Assembly (NCBI GenBank): GCA_035934555.1
Contig: DASYXT010000043.1
Coordinates: 1 to 12,722, forward strand
Direction: 5' to 3'
Source of the DNA: DASYXT01 sp035934555
GTDB lineage: Bacteria; Verrucomicrobiota; Verrucomicrobiia; Limisphaerales; UBA8199
DNA length: 12,722 bases
Below are positions 6,866 through 12,722 of the stretch, in pieces. Position 1 is the stretch's first letter, and each line of letters starts with the position of its first letter. The notes beneath the pieces were generated by a model. It saw only the letters and a program-made list of their open reading frames with translations, searched no databases and was not told the DNA's origin. A program made the position numbers and the translations under genes.

Positions 6866-9800
6866 TTATTGGAGAGGTGTAAAGACCTGAAGGCCATTGG
6901 CTGAGGTCAGCCCGTTGGGCGAGGTGTAATTGAGCCAGCTAATCTCGCCCGAATCGACCACCCCGTTTCCGTTGACGTCACGCAGGTAATCCGGGGTGCC
7001 GTCCCCGGACGTGTTGATTGGGTTGCCCGAGCTGTCGGTGGCAACCAGGTGGTATGAAAGATCGACCAGACTGTTGGTCTCCTTGATCTCCAAGCCGGCA
7101 ATCAGATTCGTCATGACCGTGTAATGGTAAAGCCTGACCTGGTCGGCCGTCGTTGAAGTGTCGGCATTGATGAGGCCGCTGGTGCTCAGGAGGTAAAAGG
7201 TGCTGAGCGGCCCGGTTTGATAGGATGGCGAGGCGCCGAGGATTTTGTCGCTGGTTTGCGTGGGCTGGAGCCGGTTGTAACCGGTGACATACACGTTGAA
7301 TCCGCCACTGTACGTATTGCCATGGGCGCCGATCAGGTTTGTGATCGTGGTTTGGTCAAAGAGGTTATCCTGCACGAGAGAATTTGTCGGCGCGAAGCTG
7401 AAGTTTCCTCCGTAAACGAGGCAATTCCGCACATAAGAGGACAAGCCGTCGCCGGGCTCGATATCGGCGTAAACGCGGTTCAGCAGGCAGTTGGTAAGAT
7501 TGAGGGTCGGCCGCGCCGACAGCAACTTCCCGCCGTGAAACTCGCAGTCCTGGAAGTTGAAGGGCCCGGTGTTCGTCGCCGCATAAAATTGTGGCGCATC
7601 CAGGGACAGCATGGACCATTTTGTGAACCGGCAGTTGATCACGGAGCCGGGACTCAGCCCCTGAAACTCCGAGGCGACTGAAGCGTAGCTGGTTCGTGAC
7701 CAGTTGGTGGTCGCCTGTTCCTGCACGGTGTTGTATTGGACGATCCAGTTCGGCGCGTTTGCGTGTCCCATACAGGCGAACTGGCTGTTCTGACCGAACG
7801 CCAGCCCATAACTGCCGCCGTTGGTGGCGAAGGTAGCAATCACTGTTCCTGGATTCGTGACTGTGACAGCGGCGTTGGTGACCAAAACGTACCCGAAGGC
7901 CCAATCGATGGGATCGTAATGGTACCCCCAGCTTAACTGGCCCGTGTCGCGCTGGGCCTCTGGGAAAAGCACTTGACTGTTCGTAACTATTACCCCGGCC
8001 GCAACCATTGGCGGGTCCACCGTTCTGAGGTTGAGGTCGGAAATGAGCGAGGAGGGAAGACCCGTCGTCGTGCCGACATTCCGAAAGCCCGAGCCGCTGA
8101 CAAGGTAATAGTTGCCTGCCCCAACGCTCTGGTACGGATTGCCGGAAGAGGTTTGTGAGCCGGTGCCGTAGGCGGTGCAGTTGTAGAAGCCATTGTTGTT
8201 AAAGGTGTAAGAGTACCCTGTGGTGAGCGGGGTAATGCTGGAGTAGAGGCTGTTGTAAGAGGTCAAGGCAACTGAGGTATCGCCGGACAGCACGGTTTGG
8301 CCGTTGTCCAGCGTGCTGCTGGCCAGCGTGCAGGAATAGCTGTACCCGGCGTCATTGCCCAGGAAGTAAAACGGGTAGGTCACGCCCGCCATAAGAGAGT
8401 TGTTCACCACCACGGTGCCGCCGGGGGAACCGGAGCCGGAACCAGAGCCTGACCCTGAACCATCCGCTATGATGGAGATACCCTCGATGCAGCTCAGGAA
8501 TTGCGAATGCTGCACCGTTAAAGCAATCCCGTTCGGATCGCCATTGTTGGCAATGGCCACCTGAGCGTATCGGAATCGGAAATTGTTGAGCGTAACCGTC
8601 CCATACACGGCAAGCGCCGGGTTGGCGTACCCGTTGGTGTTGATGTGGCCGGTATAGCCTGAATTCGGCCACCCATTCAGAGTGTCCCCGACCGTATCGT
8701 CATCAACACCCGTGCAAACAACGGGTCGGAACATCGACGTTTGGCAAGTCAGTGTGTTATTGAGAGCAATTGAGGCGTTTGCCTTGTACTTGAAAATTGT
8801 GCCCCCCATTATCGTTGTGGGGCCGTTGCAATAGACCGCCGAGGAGACAAAATAGTTCGTCGTAGAATCGAATACCGTTGTGCCGGACATCGAGCCCCCA
8901 ATTGTTGCGATCCAATCCACACACAGGCCTGAGGGACGCGTTTTGGCCATCGTCAGCTCGGTTGCGCGCGGATGCCTGATGTTTTCATTACGGGCGGTCC
9001 TGCTCGGGTTGCGGCTGCGGTCGGCCATCAATCGGCCGGCAGGTTTGGGCAAGTTGGCGTACATTAAGCCGGACCCCGTGTTGCGCTGAATCGACCCGTG
9101 CATCACGCCGCCCGGGGGCTGGCAGACAGGCAATGACGCCATCGCCGCGGCGACTCGCCAAAACGACAGCGATTCGACAAGGAAGACCCTGCCGTCTGCG
9201 GTCTTCTGCCAGGTTTTCCAGACCGGTGCAACGTTAGCGACCTGACCCGAATTCGCCTGCAACGTAAACGCCTTTCCGCTGGCGAAAACCAGGTCCGAAA
9301 ACCCGAGGGTTTGGTCCATCATATCGGGGCTGACCCACTGAGCGCGGATCGCGGCATTCGTCGCGACGTACAGCGGGCGCACCAGCACATCCGGGTCAGG
9401 GACCTGGTAAAATTCGTGGATTATTTGGATTTGCACGTTGGTCGGGTTGAAACCGTAATCAGCCGGATTGAGGCGAGCCGTGAAGAGGACGTCAGCAGAG
9501 ATGCGCCCGGAATCCAGGGAAACCAGATAGCTCGCGCACACGCCTTGGAATGCGTTTTCAAACAGCACCGCATTGGTCTGAATCAGGGTGCCGGTCGAGT
9601 TGGTGACGGCACCTATGGTTTCAAAGTTGCCGTTCACGGGGTCATAAAGCCCGATTCCTACGGGTGTGGAGTAGATGACCGGCCCCTGGCTCAGACCGTT
9701 GACCGGGGCCGTGACCGCGAGGGCACCCTGCACGTTCAACTCAGCACTGACATAGGTCTGCTGCTGCACATGGTTGGCAAGAAAGCCATTGGCATCAGGG

Positions 9801-10051
9801 GTGAAACTGGGCTGACTGGCCATCCACCGGCTGGTATTGGTGTCCCAGTAGTTCATACCGCTGCCGATCTCGACGCTGGTACCGCTGATTCCCGGGATGC
9901 TGCACGTGCGCGTATGCGGCCCGAGGGCGATGGGAATAGCCCCAACGGGGGACACGCCGGGCGCTGCCTTTACGTCGGTTCCTGTGAATAACCCGACACA
10001 CCCCAAACCCAACAAAGCGCGTGTAAACAGTGGCAAAAGTACAGATCTCAT
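6866..10051 (-). CDS. Large secreted protein with beta-helix-like middle and terminal EF-hand-like loop
   Basis: The product is 1061 aa from the ATG at 10051. That start is chosen because AGGA lies 7 nt upstream and a clean signal peptide begins there (residues 1-29/30, ending DVKA-AP). The frame stays open to an ATG at 10195, but those 48 extra residues are charged and would bury the signal peptide. Residues about 30-370 are an uncharacterised N-terminal region (motif WKTWQKTADGRVFLVESLSF). About 375-950 looks like a right-handed parallel beta-helix: short Asn/Ser/Thr-rich strands and turns, with MGGTIFKYKANASIALNN and VVCTGVDDDTVGDTLNG typical of such proteins. A (Gly-Ser)6 linker sits at 531-542. 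Near the end DVNGNGVVDSGE (1025-1036) matches an EF-hand/dockerin-type calcium loop. No catalytic residues are identifiable. From memory, proteins like this often accompany RHS genes in Verrucomicrobiota. It is the first gene of the probable operon. Confidence 0.9.
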   Translation of the reverse strand: MRSVLLPLFTRALLGLGCVGLFTGTDVKAAPGVSPVGAIPIALGPHTRTCSIPGISGTSVEIGSGMNYWDTNTSRWMASQPSFTPDANGFLANHVQQQTYVSAELNVQGALAVTAPVNGLSQGPVIYSTPVGIGLYDPVNGNFETIGAVTNSTGTLIQTNAVLFENAFQGVCASYLVSLDSGRISADVLFTARLNPADYGFNPTNVQIQIIHEFYQVPDPDVLVRPLYVATNAAIRAQWVSPDMMDQTLGFSDLVFASGKAFTLQANSGQVANVAPVWKTWQKTADGRVFLVESLSFWRVAAAMASLPVCQPPGGVMHGSIQRNTGSGLMYANLPKPAGRLMADRSRNPSRTARNENIRHPRATELTMAKTRPSGLCVDWIATIGGSMSGTTVFDSTTNYFVSSAVYCNGPTTIMGGTIFKYKANASIALNNTLTCQTSMFRPVVCTGVDDDTVGDTLNGWPNSGYTGHINTNGYANPALAVYGTVTLNNFRFRYAQVAIANNGDPNGIALTVQHSQFLSCIEGISIIADGSGSGSGSGSGSPGGTVVVNNSLMAGVTYPFYFLGNDAGYSYSCTLASSTLDNGQTVLSGDTSVALTSYNSLYSSITPLTTGYSYTFNNNGFYNCTAYGTGSQTSSGNPYQSVGAGNYYLVSGSGFRNVGTTTGLPSSLISDLNLRTVDPPMVAAGVIVTNSQVLFPEAQRDTGQLSWGYHYDPIDWAFGYVLVTNAAVTVTNPGTVIATFATNGGSYGLAFGQNSQFACMGHANAPNWIVQYNTVQEQATTNWSRTSYASVASEFQGLSPGSVINCRFTKWSMLSLDAPQFYAATNTGPFNFQDCEFHGGKLLSARPTLNLTNCLLNRVYADIEPGDGLSSYVRNCLVYGGNFSFAPTNSLVQDNLFDQTTITNLIGAHGNTYSGGFNVYVTGYNRLQPTQTSDKILGASPSYQTGPLSTFYLLSTSGLINADTSTTADQVRLYHYTVMTNLIAGLEIKETNSLVDLSYHLVATDSSGNPINTSGDGTPDYLRDVNGNGVVDSGEISWLNYTSPNGLTSANGLQVFTPLQ
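8426..8461 (-). repeat. (Gly-Ser)6 coding microrepeat
   Basis: Twelve codons encode six Gly-Ser dipeptides (residues 531-542 of the beta-helix-like protein). Codons vary (GGT/GGG/GGC with TCA/TCT/TCC), so the repeat is imperfect at DNA level. It is followed by PGG and sits between two helix-like stretches, as a flexible linker would. Confidence 0.85.
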
Positions 10052-10058
10052 GCGTCTT

Positions 10059-10062
10059 TCCT
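10059..10062 (-). promoter_or_regulatory. Ribosome binding site deciding the start at 10051
   Basis: AGGA on the minus strand (within AGGAAAGA), 7 nt before the ATG at 10051-10049. It is the best Shine-Dalgarno match seen in the window and supports the internal start over the upstream ATG at 10195. Confidence 0.7.
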
Positions 10063-10081
10063 GTGGTTTCACTTTTCGAAC

Positions 10082-10095
10082 GGAAAAACTTTTCC
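10082..10095. promoter_or_regulatory. Short perfect inverted repeat in the operon leader
   Basis: GGAAAA, a 2-nt spacer, then TTTTCC: perfect 6-bp arms 31 nt upstream of the beta-helix-like gene's start codon. It could be an operator half-site pair or simply chance; a 2-nt spacer is too short for an RNA hairpin with full arms. Confidence 0.25.
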
Positions 10096-10245
10096 AGGTG
10101 TTGCAACGAATTTCATGGCTTCCTAATGAACCAGCCTGAAATTCCCTGCAACCCTCTTCCCAACTCAGGCACCCAGATTCGCCGCGCCGACCCACGCCTC
10201 TCCTTGCTAAACGGTCTGGATACCCTCACTGCCTTCGAGCGCGAT

Positions 10246-10272
10246 TTGACTCCTCTCGATAGGAGCTGTCAA
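10246..10272. promoter_or_regulatory. Imperfect dyad, possible operator/promoter element
   Basis: TTGACTCCT (10246-10254), a 6-nt spacer, then AGGAGCTGTCAA (10261-10272). The arms are complementary apart from a 3-nt insertion in the right arm. The left arm also reads as a TTGACT -35-like hexamer for the plus-strand gene, but the hexamer 17 nt on (TCAATA) is a poor -10. It could be a regulator binding site or a small hairpin in a leader RNA. Confidence 0.3.
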
Positions 10273-10337
10273 TAAGAAAATGAAATTTCTTTTATTTTTC
10301 TATCTTCTGACCTACGCTACGTCCCAATTCCAAGCAC

Positions 10338-11918
10338 ATGAGTGCAGGTGTAAGTCAGAAAAAGCCTCGGTCCTCAAAGGTTGACCCCTCGGTTCCACTT
10401 AGGAATAGTCCAGTCGGCGAGCGTCAAAATGCCGCTTCGAACCAGTGCGCCGCAGCGCGGAGGAACCGCTTCACGCCGCTCTGCCCTTTGCTGGTTCTGC
10501 TCGTCATCTTTGCCGCCATCGAATTCACATTGCCACTCGCCACCACCGTGCAAACCGGCTCGGATGAGGGATTCGAGCTCGCCAAGGCCACGCTCTGCCT
10601 GCATGGGCATCACCTTTACAGCGAAGTCTGGAACGATCAGCCGCCGCTGCACACGTTCCTGGTTACTGAGGTCCTGAAGCATGTCTCCACGTCAATTTTG
10701 GCGCCACGACTGCTGACTGTGCTTTTCGCAGCGATTTTGCTGGCATCCGTGTTCCTGATCATCCAGCGATTGCACGGGACAACCCCGGCCATAATCGCCA
10801 CGGGATTGCTGCTGGCGTCGCCGGGATTTGTGGAACTGAGCAATTCCTGCATGCTGGAAATACCGTCCCTTGCAACGGCTGTGGCGGCCCTGGTGATACT
10901 GTTGCTGCCGAAGCCGGGTAGATGGCATCTTTGGACCGCGGCGAGCGGTCTTGTATTTGGGCTGGCATTGCAGACGAAACTCGTCCCGGCGATCCTCTTA
11001 AGCCTGGTCGTGCTGATCCTTTGGTTGAAGCACTGTGAGGGAACTCTACCCCCGAAGAAACTCCTGGTGCCGTTGATGGTCTTTGGCGTGAGCATGATGG
11101 CCGCTTACATCCTGAGCGACCTGCTTATCGAGCGCGGCGCTTACCTGGCGCACTTCAGCCAGTCGTGGCACTCGCACTTTGCCGCGGCCAAAACGGACGA
11201 ATACGGCGGGGCCAAGTACTATCCGTTCGATGTCAGCGTGCTGTTAAAGAATTGGGACACGACGGTTCCGGCCCTGGCCGGGGTGATTTTACTGCTTCGG
11301 ACCTGGCGTACAAATCTGTGGAGGTTGGTGCCGTTGGCCTGGCTGGTTGTCACATTCGTTGTCTTCACCATTCACCGGCCCTGGTGGGCTTACTATTACG
11401 TCCATACAGCCATCCCCCTATGCTGGTGTGCGGCCATTGCCTTCGCCTCCGCAGTGGGCTGGGCGGTGCGGAACCGGAAGCGGGCCGCCTTGGTGGCTTT
11501 GGCGGGTTTCTCTTTATGTGCGGTTTGCTGGATGGGAGGGAGGATGTATGTACAGGCCGAAGCTATCCGAAATTCCCCGCAACTTTATGCTGAGCCCGTC
11601 CTTGGTTACATTGCCCGGCTACACCCGTACGCACACTACATGTACGCCTCCAAAGAGATTTACTCATTTCATGCGGGAATCCCGATGCCGCCTGAGCTCG
11701 CGGTTGTGCCACTGAAGCGCTTTTGGGCGGGCGAGATCACCAATGACCGGATCGCTGCCGAGCTGGCTTCAGTGCGCCCCGAGATCATCCTGCTCAACAA
11801 TGATGGCCAGCAAGCGCCGTTTCAAGCGCTCCTCGACCGCGATTATCGGCTGGTCTTTGAGGATAGGGAGCACCGGCTTTATGCGTACACGAGTATTGCC
11901 AGACAGATTATCGAGTAA
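10338..11918 (+). CDS. Polytopic GT-C glycosyltransferase, GT39/PMT_2 (ArnT-like) family
   Basis: This is a 526-aa integral membrane protein. After a 44-residue hydrophilic N-terminus, transmembrane helix 1 spans about 46-68. The first extracytoplasmic loop follows with the family signature: TGSDEGFELAKATL (Asp76-Glu77, the acidic pair expected to act in catalysis), then LYSEVWNDQPPLHTFL. Further hydrophobic segments lie near 121-143, 150-164, 178-191, 199-230, 242-262, 309-320, 330-345, 353-376 and 383-400. EIPSLATA (174-181) and HRPWWAYYYVH (346-356) are also typical. Residues about 405-526 are soluble and end with the usual RPEIILLNND...RDYRLVFE pattern. Members move a sugar from a polyprenyl-phosphate donor onto lipid, protein or glycan outside the cytoplasmic membrane; donor and acceptor here are unknown. 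The ATG at 10338 has no Shine-Dalgarno, so the start is less certain than the family. It is transcribed away from the minus-strand operon. Confidence 0.92.
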   Translation: MSAGVSQKKPRSSKVDPSVPLRNSPVGERQNAASNQCAAARRNRFTPLCPLLVLLVIFAAIEFTLPLATTVQTGSDEGFELAKATLCLHGHHLYSEVWNDQPPLHTFLVTEVLKHVSTSILAPRLLTVLFAAILLASVFLIIQRLHGTTPAIIATGLLLASPGFVELSNSCMLEIPSLATAVAALVILLLPKPGRWHLWTAASGLVFGLALQTKLVPAILLSLVVLILWLKHCEGTLPPKKLLVPLMVFGVSMMAAYILSDLLIERGAYLAHFSQSWHSHFAAAKTDEYGGAKYYPFDVSVLLKNWDTTVPALAGVILLLRTWRTNLWRLVPLAWLVVTFVVFTIHRPWWAYYYVHTAIPLCWCAAIAFASAVGWAVRNRKRAALVALAGFSLCAVCWMGGRMYVQAEAIRNSPQLYAEPVLGYIARLHPYAHYMYASKEIYSFHAGIPMPPELAVVPLKRFWAGEITNDRIAAELASVRPEIILLNNDGQQAPFQALLDRDYRLVFEDREHRLYAYTSIARQIIE

Positions 11919-11993
11919 AGTGGTTGCAGTGCGGCGCCGGGCCGGAGAGGGAAACCGCTGAAACGGTTGGGAGATGGTTTTCGGCGTGGCAAT

Positions 11994-12024
11994 CACCCCC
12001 ATAAATGGTCCATAAATGGGGGTG
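11994..12024. terminator. 31-bp nested dyad, candidate bidirectional terminator or protein-binding site
   Basis: Outer arms CACCCCCAT (11994-12002) and ATGGGGGTG (12016-12024) are a perfect 9-bp pair. Inner arms ATGG (12005-12008) and CCAT (12010-12013) pair around a central T at 12009, with AA facing AA between the stems. The same bases contain a direct repeat of CCATAAATGG (11999-12008 and 12010-12019). It lies 75 nt after the glycosyltransferase stop. Terminator is the positional guess; no U run follows. Confidence 0.45.
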
Positions 12025-12036
12025 TTAATGAGATGA

Positions 12037-12058
12037 GGGCGGGATGGGTGACGGGGGG
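12037..12058 (+). other. G-quadruplex-type motif
   Basis: Four G runs on the plus strand: GGG (12037-12039), GGG (12041-12043), GGG (12046-12048) and a G6 run (12053-12058), separated by loops of 1, 2 and 4 nt. This fits the standard G3+ N1-7 consensus. It would be in the 3' untranslated RNA of the glycosyltransferase if transcription reads through the dyad at 11994-12024. Confidence 0.6.
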
Positions 12059-12094
12059 CGAGGATGAGCGAAGGGAGATTAGGATGTGAATTGG

Positions 12095-12130
12095 GGATTA
12101 GGATTAGGATTAGGATTAAGATTAAGATTA
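12095..12130. repeat. Hexamer tandem repeat, 4 x GGATTA + 2 x AGATTA
   Basis: Six contiguous 6-bp units: GGATTA at 12095, 12101, 12107 and 12113, then AGATTA at 12119 and 12125. In permuted form this is TTAGGA, one base from the vertebrate-type telomere unit TTAGGG. It is a simple-sequence repeat, likely to vary in copy number by slippage. It has no conserved spacers and is not a CRISPR array. Confidence 0.9.
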
Positions 12131-12245
12131 TGAATGGGTGAGTGGGTCAGGGGCAATTCCGGCCGCCGGCCTGGCCGCGGCAACTCCGGGCGGGCCCTGC
12201 CCTTCCCGCTGAATAGCCGGCTGGCAGCGCAGACTTGTGGCTGGC

Positions 12246-12722
12246 TTATTGCAGTTTTAGGATGAAGAACCGCTGGGGCGCGGTTGGGTCCACGGCATTG
12301 GTGACAGTGATGGAGAAATTGCCGCTGGCGGTTGGGAAATTGGTTGCGATGGGAGTCCATTGGTTGAGGGGCAGCGCGGCGTTAGCGCTGCGGAGCACGG
12401 CATAAGAATGACCCTGCAACCCGTTCTGCGCATCGAGGACCAGGTCGCGTCCGGACAAATGGATGCCGGCGATGAGCGGTTGCACCGGGTAAACCGCGAC
12501 CTCATCCAGGCCCAGGTAAGTGGGGTCGTCCTGAAACCCGATGGAGAGGGTAGTGGCCGAGGAGGTGGCCGGAGCGAGCAACTGAATATTGGTCCAACCA
12601 ATGGCCGGAATATCGAGCTGATCGAAGAGCGTGGTGCCGTTCCAGGCCACGCTGAATTCATTGGGTGCCTGCCCGTCCGGGCTGTCCATCCAAAGCGAGA
12701 TGAGGTAGGTTTTTCCGGGCGT
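12246..12722 (-). CDS. C-terminal part of a secreted modular protein (jelly-roll-like domain plus terminal domain), 5' end outside window
   Basis: The minus-strand frame is open from the right edge to the TAA at 12248-12246, giving 158 residues. The ATG at 12689 is internal, since TPGKTYLISLW precedes it in frame. Residues 1-78 or so resemble a beta-sandwich repeat seen in exported and PEP-CTERM-type proteins: GKTYLISLWMDSP, NEFSVAWNGTTLF, LSIGFQDDPTYLGLDEVAVY. The last 70 or so residues (DLVLDAQNGLQGHSYAVLRS, LNQWTPIATN, FSITVTNAVDP, QRFFILKLQ) resemble a C-terminal tail I associate with many secreted Verrucomicrobiota proteins. Family recognition is from memory. The N-terminal function, perhaps enzymatic, lies outside the window. 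It is convergent with the glycosyltransferase gene. Confidence 0.85.
   Translation of the reverse strand, partial: TPGKTYLISLWMDSPDGQAPNEFSVAWNGTTLFDQLDIPAIGWTNIQLLAPATSSATTLSIGFQDDPTYLGLDEVAVYPVQPLIAGIHLSGRDLVLDAQNGLQGHSYAVLRSANAALPLNQWTPIATNFPTASGNFSITVTNAVDPTAPQRFFILKLQ

Larger units (their letters stand above)
10052..10337. promoter_or_regulatory. Divergent intergenic region between the operon and the glycosyltransferase gene
   Basis: These 286 nt must hold the promoters for both directions. No convincing -35/-10 pair is visible on either strand. The stretch at about 10270-10305 is notably AT-rich (AATAAGAAAATGAAATTTCT followed by a T-rich tract) and lies just before the plus-strand gene, so it is the likeliest promoter area for it. 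It includes a weak AAGAAA/TTTCTT hairpin. Two dyads are listed separately. A small plus-strand frame at 10128-10275 is not credible as a gene. Confidence 0.5.
11919..12245. other. 327-nt non-coding stretch between convergent genes, rich in structural DNA motifs
   Basis: No credible gene is present. In order it holds a small AACCG/CGGTT hairpin (11953-11968), the 31-bp nested dyad (11994-12024), a strongly purine-rich plus strand from about 12025 to 12150 with very few C residues, the G-quadruplex-type motif, the hexamer repeat, and a GC-rich tract (about 12150-12235) with GGCCGCCGGCC-like palindromic pieces. Both flanking genes point into it, so it must end transcription from both sides; no hairpin has a clean U tract. 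Confidence 0.7.

Noticed and set aside
9311..9991. Plus-strand open frame of 226 codons
   Set aside because: Antisense to the N-terminal part of the beta-helix-like gene, whose signal peptide and Shine-Dalgarno are convincing.
10128..10275. Small plus-strand frame (about 49 codons) in the divergent region
   Set aside because: No Shine-Dalgarno, no hydrophobic or domain pattern, and it would occupy the promoter area.
11953..11968. Intrinsic terminator of the glycosyltransferase gene at the AACCG/CGGTT hairpin
   Set aside because: Only a 5-bp stem, followed by a mixed G-rich sequence rather than a U tract.
12095..12130. CRISPR array
   Set aside because: Units are contiguous 6-mers with no spacers, and no cas genes are present.
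12079..12360. Minus-strand frame reading NPNPNP repeats
   Set aside because: Arises from the hexamer repeat and overlaps the end of the supported secreted-protein gene in another frame.

Overview
The window looks like a chromosomal segment of a soil- or freshwater-type Verrucomicrobiota (Pedosphaera/Limisphaerales-like) bacterium. This is inferred from the protein families, with no search run. The evidence is a secreted RHS/YD-repeat giant with a verrucomicrobial-style core, a secreted parallel-beta-helix-like protein directly upstream of it, a secreted protein with a C-terminal tail of a type common in that phylum, a RAYT-type transposase start, moderately high GC by eye, and weak Shine-Dalgarno use.

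Layout, left to right. (1) 1-89, minus: the first 29 codons of a REP-associated tyrosine transposase (Y1/IS200-like) that runs off the left edge. Its upstream region (about 90-150) carries a motif ending in GACTGACCCC plus a T run. (2) 150-218: two adjoining small hairpins just downstream of the next gene. (3) 219-10051, minus: a probable three-gene operon of exported proteins, transcribed right to left. It encodes a 1061-aa signal-peptide protein with a beta-helix-like middle and a terminal EF-hand-like loop, then after a 26-nt gap a 1934-aa exported RHS-repeat protein, then with no gap a 271-aa lipoprotein of unknown function. (4) 10052-10337: a divergent intergenic region with two small dyads. 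(5) 10338-11918, plus: a 526-aa polytopic GT-C glycosyltransferase (GT39/PMT_2-like). (6) 11919-12245: a 327-nt non-coding stretch with a 31-bp nested dyad, a G-quadruplex-type motif and a TTAGGA-like hexamer tandem repeat. (7) 12246-12722, minus: the C-terminal 158 codons of a secreted modular protein that runs off the right edge.

How the genes may work together. The three minus-strand genes all carry export signals and are tightly spaced, so they probably make one envelope or extracellular assembly. The RHS protein has a short unique C-terminal region after its conserved core, followed at once by a small lipoprotein. That order resembles polymorphic effector/partner modules, but no toxin motif is recognisable, so an immunity role is only a hypothesis. 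The glycosyltransferase is divergently transcribed and has no demonstrable link to the operon. I see no rRNA, tRNA, CRISPR array or prophage.
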